From: Kribbella kalugense
GTDB lineage: Bacteria; Actinomycetota; Actinomycetes; Propionibacteriales; Kribbellaceae
Length of the DNA stretch: 64,000 nt
Assembly (NCBI RefSeq): GCF_004365875.1
Contig: NZ_SODF01000002.1
Coordinates: 2,482,971 to 2,546,970, forward strand
Direction: 5' to 3'
Part shown: in pieces, positions 1-7,311 of the stretch
How positions within the stretch are numbered: position 1 is the stretch's first letter
Layout of the letters: every line of letters begins with the position of its first letter
Position numbers and translations under genes: made by a program
Notes under the pieces: generated by a model
What the model was told of the DNA's origin: nothing
Seen by the model: the letters and a program-made list of their open reading frames with translations, nothing else
The model's database searches: none

Positions 1-531
1 CAGGATCGTGCGAGTCGAAGCGATGGTCGGACTGCCGCCCCAGAACACTGCGATGTCCAGCGTGTCCAGGCCGGGCTCTTCCAGGCACAGCTGCGCGGCG
101 ATCTCACCAGTCGTGTACATCTGCGCGACACCTGGTGCCAGCAGCAGGCCGGCTTCGGCGAACTGAGCGCCGTACTTCTCGTCGCAGGTGATCAGCCAGT
201 CCTGCTCACCAGATGTGTCGGTGTAGTGCGCACCTGCTGCGAGTGCTGCTTCTACTGCCGCAGGGCCGAGCTCGCTGAACGGTCCGACCGTGTTGAGTAC
301 GACGGACGCGCCTTTGAACACATCGGTCAGTGACGCGAGGTCATGGTCGACTGCGGTGATCTCGTAGTCCGCTGTCTCGATACCGGGGACGTTCGCCTCC
401 ATCGAGGCCGTCAGCGTGTCCTTGCTACGACCAGCTGCGACGAACGGCACGTGGTAGTGGCGCAGGTACTCACACACGAGACGCCCGGTGTAGCCGGACG
501 CGCCGTACACGACGACGGGTTTGCTGGTCAT
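1..531 (-). CDS. Saccharopine dehydrogenase-like NAD(P)-binding protein (C-terminus outside window)
   Basis: The gene starts at an ATG (complement of 529-531) behind a GGGAGG ribosome site and stays open for 177 codons to the left edge, so the C-terminal part is missing. The N-terminus reads VVVYGASGYTGRLVCEYL, a Rossmann nucleotide-binding loop of the GASGYTG type seen in saccharopine dehydrogenase / trans-acting enoyl reductase-like proteins. Residues about 70-110 (VLNTVGPFSELG followed by HYTDTSGEQ) match the second conserved block of that family. Substrate cannot be told from the sequence. It lies 119 bp downstream of an SDR gene on the same strand, so the two may be co-transcribed. Confidence 0.8.
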   Translation of the reverse strand, partial: MTSKPVVVYGASGYTGRLVCEYLRHYHVPFVAAGRSKDTLTASMEANVPGIETADYEITAVDHDLASLTDVFKGASVVLNTVGPFSELGPAAVEAALAAGAHYTDTSGEQDWLITCDEKYGAQFAEAGLLLAPGVAQMYTTGEIAAQLCLEEPGLDTLDIAVFWGGSPTIASTRTIL

Positions 532-536
532 TGGGC

Positions 537-600
537 CTCCCGGCCTGGACTGAGGAGTGGAGGGAGCGAAGCGACCGGAGCGACGAGGGAAGGCCGGGAG
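537..600. repeat. Spaced 10-bp inverted repeat
   Basis: CTCCCGGCCT at 537-546 is repeated inverted as AGGCCGGGAG at 591-600. The 44-nt spacer is purine-rich on the plus strand. It occupies the leader of the minus-strand gene at 1-531, where it could fold in the mRNA. Function unknown. Confidence 0.4.
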
Positions 601-617
601 TTACAGCCCAATGACCC

Positions 618-636
618 GCCGCGCCGGAGGCGCGGC
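618..636 (-). terminator. Short GC hairpin after the SDR gene
   Basis: GCCGCGCC / GGCGCGGC stem (8 bp) with a GGA loop lies 14 bp past the stop of the minus-strand SDR gene. There is no clear T-tract, so it may only weaken read-through into the next minus-strand gene. Confidence 0.35.
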
Positions 637-650
637 ATCAATACAGTCAT

Positions 651-1457
651 CTACATCCCCATTCCGCCGTCGACGGGCAGGCCGATGCCGGTGATGAAGC
701 GCGCCTCGTTCGACGCGAGGAAGACGACCGCGTCGGCCATGTCGGAGACCTCGCCGAGCCGGCCGGCCGGGGTCAGGCCGATCACCGCGGCGACCGCGGC
801 TTCCGGGGACTCGAACAGTCCGATCTCGGCGCAGTCGTTGGCCAGACCCGCGCCCATCGCGGTCGGCACCAGGCCGGGGTAGATGCTGTTGACGCGGACG
901 CCGTACCCGAGCTTGCCGGACTCCATCGCTGCGACGCGGGTGAGCCGGTCGATCCCGGACTTGGTCGCGGAGTAGACCGCGATACCTGGGAAGGCGATCG
1001 TCGCCGCGACCGAGGCGACGTTGATGATCGCGCCACCCTGGCCGGCCAGGCCGTCGGGGCGCATGGTTCGCAGCCCCCACTTGACGCCGAGGATGGAGCC
1101 GAGCAGGTTCACCTCGAGCATCTTGCGGGCGTCGTCCGCGGTCACCTCGGTGAGCAGGCTGGTGATCTCCACGCCCGCGTTGTTCACCAGGATGTCCAGG
1201 CCACCGAGGATGTCGTTGGCCGCGACGACCGCGTTCTCCCAGCTGCCGTCGTCGGTGACGTCGTGCGCGACGAATCCGTTGCCGGCGCCGTACTCCTGGT
1301 CGAGGGCGTCGGCGACGGCCTCGCCGGTGTCCTTCTGGATGTCGCTGATCACGACTTTGGCGCCGGCTGCCGCGAGGGCCTTGGCCATACCCTCACCGAG
1401 GCCCTGGGCACCGCCGGTGACGAGGGCCTTCCGGCCGGAGAGATCGAGTGAACCCAT
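651..1457 (-). CDS. Short-chain dehydrogenase/reductase (SDR)
   Basis: A 268-residue classical SDR. The cofactor loop is TGGAQGLGEG (residues about 14-23), the NNAG motif follows near residue 90, and the catalytic Tyr/Lys are in YSATKSG. The C-terminus ends in the usual VDGGMGM. The chosen start (MGSLDLSG) has AAGGAG eight bases upstream; a longer in-frame extension to 1604 would read through the operator region and is rejected. The protein resembles hydroxysteroid / 3-oxoacyl reductases, but the substrate is not determined. It is transcribed divergently from a TetR regulator across a 167-bp gap holding two palindromes, so it is probably the regulator's target. Confidence 0.9.
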   Translation of the reverse strand: MGSLDLSGRKALVTGGAQGLGEGMAKALAAAGAKVVISDIQKDTGEAVADALDQEYGAGNGFVAHDVTDDGSWENAVVAANDILGGLDILVNNAGVEITSLLTEVTADDARKMLEVNLLGSILGVKWGLRTMRPDGLAGQGGAIINVASVAATIAFPGIAVYSATKSGIDRLTRVAAMESGKLGYGVRVNSIYPGLVPTAMGAGLANDCAEIGLFESPEAAVAAVIGLTPAGRLGEVSDMADAVVFLASNEARFITGIGLPVDGGMGM

Positions 1458-1514
1458 CTGATGCTCCTTCTTGCTCACAGGACGCACTGGCTGTTTCACA
1501 CTCTGGCCAGGTCT

Positions 1515-1550
1515 TTGACAGTCGTCAAGACTTTGTTTGACACTTGTCAA
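1515..1550. promoter_or_regulatory. Two tandem operators between the SDR and TetR genes
   Basis: TTGACAGTCGTCAA (1515-1528; arms TTGAC/GTCAA) and TTGACACTTGTCAA (1537-1550; arms TTGACA/TGTCAA) repeat the same half-site, with centres 22 bp apart, about two helical turns. This is the arrangement expected for two TetR-family dimers on one face of the DNA. The TTGACA half-sites can also serve as -35 elements. Confidence 0.65.
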
Positions 1551-1624
1551 GAAATCTCCCCGCCACAGGACGCGCCTGGCCTGTGGCGGGGTACCCTGAC
1601 GCAACGACGATCAGGAGGGCGGTG

Positions 1625-2257
1625 GTGGCGATGGCGACAGCAGAGTCGGAGCGGCCGGCCCGGGTTTCCGGGATCGACAAGATCGAGCGCCGCCGGATCG
1701 CGCTGGCCGAGTCCGCGCTGAAGACCCTCGGTGAGCTCGGGTACGCCCGGACCAGCCTGCGGGAGATCGCGAACAACTCCGAGTTCACCCACGGCGTCGT
1801 GCACTACTACTTCCGCGACAAGATCGACCTGATCAGCTACTGCGTGCGCTACTACAAGACCAAGTGCGCCCGGCGGTACGACGAAGTGGTCGAGACCGCC
1901 GGATCCGGCGACGAACTCGTGACCGGGTTCCTGGCCAAGATGATCCAGACGCTGGTCGAAGAGACCCCGATGCACAAGCTCTGGTACGACCTGCGCGCCC
2001 AGAGCATGTTCGAGGAGCAGCTCCGCCCGGACGTCGAGGCGATCGACCAGCTGCTCGAAGAGATGATCTGGCGGATCCTCAGCCGGTACGCCGATCTCAC
2101 CGGGACCGCGCCGACCGTCGACGCCCCAACGGCGTACGCCCTGGTCGACGGACTGTTCGAGCAGGCCGTGGTCGGCTACGCCGCGAACCCGGACAAGACC
2201 CCGGACCTGCTGACCGATCGGCTCCTGCAGGTCCTGCCCAAGCTCGTCGCAGCCTAG
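1625..2257 (+). CDS. TetR-family transcriptional regulator
   Basis: About 210 residues. The N-terminal helix-turn-helix reads ARTSLREIANNSEFTHG followed by VVHYYFRDKIDLI, the classic TetR DNA-binding domain, with an all-helical ligand domain behind it. The GTG at 1625 sits six bases after AGGAGG (1613-1618); an ATG at 1631 is the alternative start. The longer frame from 1544 would overlap the operators. It is divergent from the SDR gene and very probably represses both itself and that gene. The ligand is unknown. Confidence 0.85.
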   Translation: MAMATAESERPARVSGIDKIERRRIALAESALKTLGELGYARTSLREIANNSEFTHGVVHYYFRDKIDLISYCVRYYKTKCARRYDEVVETAGSGDELVTGFLAKMIQTLVEETPMHKLWYDLRAQSMFEEQLRPDVEAIDQLLEEMIWRILSRYADLTGTAPTVDAPTAYALVDGLFEQAVVGYAANPDKTPDLLTDRLLQVLPKLVAA

Positions 2258-2833
2258 CTACTCAGCTCCGCAGTCCACCTTGCAGAGCTTGTCTGTCAGG
2301 GTGAGGATCGCGCCCGGCTGGTCGGACTCCGACTCGGTCGAGAACTCGACGGTCCAGTTGCCTGCCGTGGTCTGCGCCGACGCCTTGCCCTGCTGCTGCT
2401 TCAACCAGTCGGCGATCTGGCCGCGTGGGTTCACGTGGGCCAGCTCCAGCGCCTGCGGTGCGAAGTCGGCCAGCTTCGTCGTCGCCTCTGCTGCCACACC
2501 GGTCGCCTGCAGTGAGAGCACTGGCGGGCGCGGTTGTTTTCCGATCAGCACCTGGATCGACGTAGCGCCCTGAGCGCAGGTCTGGTAGGCCTCGTCGGTG
2601 CTGCACGTGTAGCCCTTGCCGGTGAAGGCTGCGACGACCTGTGCGGTCGTGAGGTCCGGCAGCTTCTCCTCCGGACCAGACTGCGTGTTGCTAGCGCCCG
2701 GAGTACCAGACGCGCTGGTAGTCGAGCCGGGCGTGTTGCCTGCCTTGTCGTCCGCCTTGCTGCCTGAGCAGGACGTCGTACCGATCAGGATCACGGCGCA
2801 CGCCAGCACGGCGGCGCCGTACCGCGGGGTCAG
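2258..2833 (-). CDS. Putative secreted lipoprotein, coupled to deoD
   Basis: The frame encodes a short hydrophobic segment (VLACAVILIG) ending at a cysteine (TTSC), then a Ser/Thr/Gly/Pro-rich linker and a globular domain of about 140 residues with several Cys. This looks like a lipoprotein signal and tether, although the lipobox is weak. No ATG is available. A CTG (complement of 2831-2833) overlaps the deoD stop as CTGA and has GAGGTG six bases upstream; the first conventional start is a GTG at 2809 without a ribosome site. The CTG reading gives a better signal peptide with an Arg near the N-terminus. Function unknown. Confidence 0.6.
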   Translation of the reverse strand: MTPRYGAAVLACAVILIGTTSCSGSKADDKAGNTPGSTTSASGTPGASNTQSGPEEKLPDLTTAQVVAAFTGKGYTCSTDEAYQTCAQGATSIQVLIGKQPRPPVLSLQATGVAAEATTKLADFAPQALELAHVNPRGQIADWLKQQQGKASAQTTAGNWTVEFSTESESDQPGAILTLTDKLCKVDCGAE

Positions 2834-3543
2834 ACCGGCACCTCGATCGCCGCGTCGAGGGCGATCGTGATCATCTCGGAGAAGGTCGTCTGGCGCTCCT
2901 CGGCCGTCGTCTCCTCCTTGGTGATCAGGTGGTCCGACACCGTCATGATGCCGAGCGCGCGACGGCCGAACTTCGCCGCCAGCGTGTAGAGCGCTGACGC
3001 CTCCATCTCGATCCCCAGTACGCCGTACTCCGCGGTCCGCGCCACCAGGTCCGCTCGGTCGTTGTAGAACAGGTCGCCGGAGAACACCTGGCCGACGTGC
3101 ACGTTCAGGTTGGCCGCCTCGGCCGCGTCCACCGCCGCGCGGAGCAACTTGTAGTCCGCGGTCGGCGCGTAGTCGATGCCGTGGAAGCGCAGCCGGTTCA
3201 TCTGCGAGTCGGTGCTCGCGGACATCGCCACGATCACGTCGCGGACCCGGACGGCCTCGGTCAGCGCACCGCACGTCCCGACCCGGATCAGGGTCTGTAC
3301 GTCGTACTCCGCGAACAGCTCGTTCGCGTAGATGGACGCGGACGGCTGGCCCATGCCGGAGCCCTGCACGGAGATCCGCTCACCCTTGTAGTTGCCGGTG
3401 AACCCGAACATGTTCCGGATCTCGGTGTAGCAGATCACGTCGGACAGGTAGGTCTCCGCGATCCACTTGGCCCGCAGTGGATCCCCGGGGAACAGCACCC
3501 GCGGAGCGATCTGCCCCTTCTCGGCGGCGATGTGAATACTCAT
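2830..3543 (-). CDS. deoD: Purine-nucleoside phosphorylase, DeoD type
   Basis: 237 residues, the normal size of hexameric bacterial PNPs. The family blocks are all present: FPGDPLRAKWIAE near the N-terminus (phosphate and nucleoside binding), the GSGMGQPSASIYANEL motif at about residue 62, RVGTCGAL, and the IEMEAS purine-binding segment followed by TVSDH with the catalytic Asp. It splits purine (deoxy)ribonucleosides with phosphate in salvage. The lipoprotein gene downstream overlaps its stop codon, suggesting translational coupling. Confidence 0.95.
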   Translation of the reverse strand: MSIHIAAEKGQIAPRVLFPGDPLRAKWIAETYLSDVICYTEIRNMFGFTGNYKGERISVQGSGMGQPSASIYANELFAEYDVQTLIRVGTCGALTEAVRVRDVIVAMSASTDSQMNRLRFHGIDYAPTADYKLLRAAVDAAEAANLNVHVGQVFSGDLFYNDRADLVARTAEYGVLGIEMEASALYTLAAKFGRRALGIMTVSDHLITKEETTAEERQTTFSEMITIALDAAIEVPV

Positions 3544-3582
3544 GCGGGGATGCTCTCACGGTGCCGGGGTAGGTTGGCTCAC

Positions 3583-4506
3583 GTGGCCTATTCCATCGCT
3601 TCCGGTTCGCTAGCCCTGTCCCGGTCCGTCCTGGACCGCGCCGCCGACCGCCGCCGTGACGACGACTGGCTGGAGAAGGCCTGGGCCGCCGACGACACCC
3701 AGGTGGTCGTAGTCGCCGGTGACCAGCTGCTGGTGAACTCCGAGCGCACCGGACTGGAGCTGCTGACGCCGGCGGACGCACCGGAAGGCATGCGGATCTT
3801 CCTGGGCATCGACCGCGAGTCCGGCGCCGGTCAGACCGCTGAGGGCCGTGCAGTCTTCGGTGTGCTCACCGAAGCAGAGCCAGACGAGTCGTACGGCGGA
3901 CTCCGCGAGCTGGGCGCCCTCCTGGACGACCGCGAAGCCGGTATCGCCGTCAACGTGATCGGACTGGCCAACTGGCACGCCGTCCACACCCACTGCGCCA
4001 ACTGCGGTGCGCACACCGAGGTCATCGAGGCAGGCCACGTTCGGCACTGCCCGGTCTGCGGCCGGAGTCATTTCCCGCGCAGCGACCCGGCGATCATCGT
4101 GCTCGTCACCGACGACCAGGACCGCGCACTACTAGGGCGCAACGAGGCCTGGCCGGTCGGCCGCTACTCGACGCTGGCCGGCTTCGTCGAGCCCGGTGAG
4201 TCGCTCGAGGCCGCCGTACGGCGTGAGGTGCTGGAAGAGAGTGGTGTCGTCGTCGGACCCGAGATCGACTACGCCGGCAGTCAGCCGTGGCCACTGCCCG
4301 CCAGCCTGATGCTCGGGTTCTACGCGAAGGCGACCGGTTTCGACATCGAGGTGGACCAGGACGAGATCGCCGAGGCGAAATGGTTCACCCGGGAGGACGT
4401 TCGTGCGCTGGTCGAAGCCGGCACGATGGCCCTCCCGGGTGCGATCTCGATCTCCCGCCGCCTGATCGAAGGCTGGTACGGCGAGAGCCTCACCGGTAGC
4501 TGGTGA
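3583..4506 (+). CDS. nudC: NAD(+) diphosphatase NudC
   Basis: 307 residues from a GTG 39 bp from the divergent deoD start. A four-Cys zinc ribbon (HCANCG ... HCPVCG) precedes a Nudix domain whose box is GFVEPGESLEAAVRREVLEESG with all catalytic Glu present. The SQPWPLPASLM sequence after it is the NADH-specific signature of NudC. The enzyme hydrolyses NAD(H) to NMN(H) and AMP and can decap NAD-capped RNA in characterised relatives. The same gene lies near uvrD2 and mrx1 in mycobacteria, which matches this neighbourhood. Confidence 0.95.
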   Translation: MAYSIASGSLALSRSVLDRAADRRRDDDWLEKAWAADDTQVVVVAGDQLLVNSERTGLELLTPADAPEGMRIFLGIDRESGAGQTAEGRAVFGVLTEAEPDESYGGLRELGALLDDREAGIAVNVIGLANWHAVHTHCANCGAHTEVIEAGHVRHCPVCGRSHFPRSDPAIIVLVTDDQDRALLGRNEAWPVGRYSTLAGFVEPGESLEAAVRREVLEESGVVVGPEIDYAGSQPWPLPASLMLGFYAKATGFDIEVDQDEIAEAKWFTREDVRALVEAGTMALPGAISISRRLIEGWYGESLTGSW

Positions 4507-4513
4507 CTAGGTC

Positions 4514-6880
4514 CTACCGGCCCACGTTCGACCGGGCCGCGGCGACCCTGATCAGGACGCCCTCCCAACGCTCCACCGTGCCGGCCTTCTCGAGCTCACG
4601 GAGCTTCCGGTCGACAGCGAGGACGTAGGCGGCGTGGCTCGGCCAGTCCGCCTTGGCGCTCGGCAGTGTGTCGGTCAGCGTGCAGCCGTAGATCAGGAAG
4701 CGGTTCGACACGTGGCTGTCGATGTTCCCCGTCCAGACTGTCGCCCTGACGTCCGACTGCGGACACGAATCGACCGGTGGGGTGTACGACGCCAGGTTGG
4801 TCGGGTTGGTGAAGCCGTCCGGCCGCAGCAGCGTGTAGTAGGTGCCGTCCGGTGTCTGCGTGAGTCGGTTGAGACCGCGGTCGCGCAGAATGGTTGTGTG
4901 GCCGCTGAGGATGTCCAGGACGAACAGTCGCCCGCCGGTCACGCCGTACAGGTAGCCGTCCCGCCAGGACAATGCGCCGTCCTGCGAGCCAGTCGCTCCG
5001 GCGAACACGGTCAGCGTCCGTAGTACTTCACCGGTCGACGGACTGACGACAAACACGATGCCGTCGGCCAGACCCCAGATGTTGCCGTCCGGTCCGGTGA
5101 TCAGCTCGTTGATGCTGGCCGCACCGGGCACCGGGACGATGTCGGTGAGCACCTGTCCCGTCGCCGGGTCCACCTTGACCAGGTGCGCCTCGGTAGCCCG
5201 CGGGTCGGTGCCCTGACCGCCTTCGATGCTGGAGCCGGCCCACACGTCCGCACCCGCAGGCAGGATGGATGCGATCGTCTGGTCGGTCACCAGGTTGCGG
5301 TAGACGGTGTGGCTGCCGGTCGGTACGTCGTACACGGTCAGCGCGCCGCCATACTCGCCGTACGCCGGTGTGGTGCCGACGTACACGTGGTTGCCGTCAG
5401 GGACTACCGAGACCGGCCTGTTCTGGTGGTCGCTGTCGACCAGGCTGAACAGTTCCTTCGGGTTGGTCGTGCTGTCCGGTAGCGCCGGGTCCCAGAGCGA
5501 CAAACGGCCGTACGGATAGATACCGACGTACATCTTGCCGGTGCCGTCCCAGGCCCAGCCCTCGACCTGTCCCTGCCGGGTGGTGACGGTGGACTTGCCG
5601 GTCGCCGGGTCGTAGATGGCTGTCGAGCCGTTCAGGTAGACGTTGACGAACACCTTGCCCGTGACGGGGTCGGCCAGCTCGTGCATGAGCGGCGACGGCA
5701 CGTACATGAACGGCGAGCTCCACTGCGCCAGCGTCCCGTCCGCGGGGTTGTAGCGGAACGTCCCACCGGAGTAGTTGCCAGCCAGGCCATAAAGCACGGG
5801 TACGCCGTTCTCCGTCACCCAGCCGTAGCCGATGGAGGCGCCACGGGTCAGCGTGCGCGGTGGCGAGACCGGACCGACCGTGTTGGTGTCCAGGTCGTAG
5901 TGCGTGAGGGCCAGGGTGTTGTTGGTGAAGTACACGCCACCCGGTCCGGCCGCGGAGACTCCACGGGCAGCGATCGGGTAGTCCATCACCTGCTGGCCGG
6001 TCGTGGCGTCGGTGTACTTGATCTGCTCACCGGTGACCGCGTCGACCACGACCAGCCGGCTGCTGGCGTTCGCGAACACCTTGCCGCCGGCGTAGTCCAG
6101 ATCGATGAAGTCCTTGGCCGTCGTACCCGGGGGAGTGATGTCCTCGACCGCCTTGGTGTCCACGTCGATCCGCAGCAGGCGGGCGTTCGGAGTGGAGACT
6201 CCGACGAACAGCTTGCGGTGATCCGGGTCGTAGACCGTGGACCGCGCGTACTGCTGCACCGGGTCGAGTGAGCCGTAGTCGGTGACCTGTCCGGTGGACG
6301 GGTCGTACTTGAAGGCGTGTGCGGTCGGGTAGGTCCCGGCGTACACGTTGCCCTCCGCGTCGGCGGTGAGGCCGTAGATCTGGGACTCGCCCGGAATGGG
6401 CTGGCCCAGGTCGGTCACCTCGCCGGTGACGGGGCTGTAGCGGTACAGGTGCGCGTACGGGTACGTGCCGAGGTAGACGTCCCCGTTCGGCGTGACCACG
6501 ATCGCCCATCCGCCGGCGGCTCCCGGGAGCGGCACGGTGCGGATCAGCTCATGGGTGTGCAGATCGGCGACGTTGAGACGCGCGTTCTCTCCGGCGGGTA
6601 CGGCGTACACCACGTCGCGACCGTCGGGGGTGTGGCCGACCGCGCCCTCCATCACGGTCAGCGAGCTGACCGGTGACCCGAGGTCCTTGATGACCTCGTC
6701 GGCCGGCGCGAACGGCTTCGTCGGCGGGCCGAGCGGCCAGGTCTCGGACGGGAACGGATCAGGCAGCGGTGGCGCGGCTGTGGCGTGCAGCCCGCCCGTG
6801 ACGAGCAGGCCGAGAGTGACGACAAGGGTCGTCAGCGCAACGCGACGGTGCACATTAAGAGCGTGACGGCGCGAGAACAT
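4514..6880 (-). CDS. Large secreted beta-propeller-like protein
   Basis: 788 residues from an ATG with a GGGAG ribosome site; an upstream in-frame ATG at 6907 has none. A twin-Arg-containing signal (FSRRHALNVHRRV, hydrophobic stretch, then ATAAPPLP) directs export. The rest is built of repeating blade-like units of the form 'DP-TGKV-D-G', 'DGNIWGLADG', 'VYAGTYP', repeated roughly every 40-50 residues, typical of a multi-blade propeller of the PQQ/SMP-30/NHL kind. No catalytic residues are recognisable. Substrate and role are unknown; carbohydrate or surface interaction is only a guess. Confidence 0.75.
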   Translation of the reverse strand: MFSRRHALNVHRRVALTTLVVTLGLLVTGGLHATAAPPLPDPFPSETWPLGPPTKPFAPADEVIKDLGSPVSSLTVMEGAVGHTPDGRDVVYAVPAGENARLNVADLHTHELIRTVPLPGAAGGWAIVVTPNGDVYLGTYPYAHLYRYSPVTGEVTDLGQPIPGESQIYGLTADAEGNVYAGTYPTAHAFKYDPSTGQVTDYGSLDPVQQYARSTVYDPDHRKLFVGVSTPNARLLRIDVDTKAVEDITPPGTTAKDFIDLDYAGGKVFANASSRLVVVDAVTGEQIKYTDATTGQQVMDYPIAARGVSAAGPGGVYFTNNTLALTHYDLDTNTVGPVSPPRTLTRGASIGYGWVTENGVPVLYGLAGNYSGGTFRYNPADGTLAQWSSPFMYVPSPLMHELADPVTGKVFVNVYLNGSTAIYDPATGKSTVTTRQGQVEGWAWDGTGKMYVGIYPYGRLSLWDPALPDSTTNPKELFSLVDSDHQNRPVSVVPDGNHVYVGTTPAYGEYGGALTVYDVPTGSHTVYRNLVTDQTIASILPAGADVWAGSSIEGGQGTDPRATEAHLVKVDPATGQVLTDIVPVPGAASINELITGPDGNIWGLADGIVFVVSPSTGEVLRTLTVFAGATGSQDGALSWRDGYLYGVTGGRLFVLDILSGHTTILRDRGLNRLTQTPDGTYYTLLRPDGFTNPTNLASYTPPVDSCPQSDVRATVWTGNIDSHVSNRFLIYGCTLTDTLPSAKADWPSHAAYVLAVDRKLRELEKAGTVERWEGVLIRVAAARSNVGR

Positions 6881-6918
6881 GGGCGGACTCCCTGCGACGT
6901 AGTTCATCGCAAGGTATA

Positions 6919-6932
6919 ACGGTCATGACCGT
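6919..6932. promoter_or_regulatory. Perfect 14-bp palindrome upstream of the propeller gene
   Basis: ACGGTCATGACCGT is an uninterrupted palindrome 39 bp upstream of the start of the exported propeller protein, where a repressor or activator dimer would be expected. No regulator gene is adjacent. Confidence 0.45.
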
Positions 6933-6941
6933 AATGTCCAT

Positions 6942-6965
6942 AACTCAGGCGATATGACCTGAGTT
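6942..6965 (-). terminator. Hairpin after the mycoredoxin gene
   Basis: AACTCAGG / CCTGAGTT (8 bp perfect, 8-nt loop) begins 6 bp beyond the stop of the minus-strand mycoredoxin gene. No T-tract, so termination is inferred from position and stem. Confidence 0.5.
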
Positions 6966-6970
6966 CGGTC

Positions 6971-7210
6971 TCAGGCGGCGAGCTTCTCCGCGACCTGGGC
7001 GAGCGACGGGTTCGTCATCGCGGTGCCGTCCGGGAAGACCACCGTCGGCACCGTCTGGTTGCCGTTGTTGACCTTCTCGACCAGCTTGGCCGCCTCCGGG
7101 ACCTGCTCGATGTCGACCTCGGTGAACTCGATGCCGGCGCGCTTCAGCTGGCCCTTGAGGCGGTGGCAGTAACCGCACCAGGGGGTCGAGTACATCGTGA
7201 AAGCAGCCAT
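6971..7210 (-). CDS. mrx1: Mycoredoxin / glutaredoxin-like protein
   Basis: 79 residues. The active site is CGYC near the N-terminus (STPWCGYCHRLK), and the cis-Pro segment TVPTVVF and the C-terminal helix are intact. This is the pattern of actinobacterial mycoredoxin-1, which reduces mixed disulfides with mycothiol. The start MAAFTMYS was chosen because its size fits the family; an in-frame extension to 7288 would reach the uvrD2 promoter. It is divergent from uvrD2, as in mycobacteria. Confidence 0.9.
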   Translation of the reverse strand: MAAFTMYSTPWCGYCHRLKGQLKRAGIEFTEVDIEQVPEAAKLVEKVNNGNQTVPTVVFPDGTAMTNPSLAQVAEKLAA

Positions 7211-7311
7211 CGGGCTGACTCCTTCGGGAGTGCGAGGGGTTTTCTGTCGGGCCGCCCGTCTAGGGTTGCCTCGACGTATCCGAACCACGCCGTAGGTGGT
7301 GCTGTTCCCGC

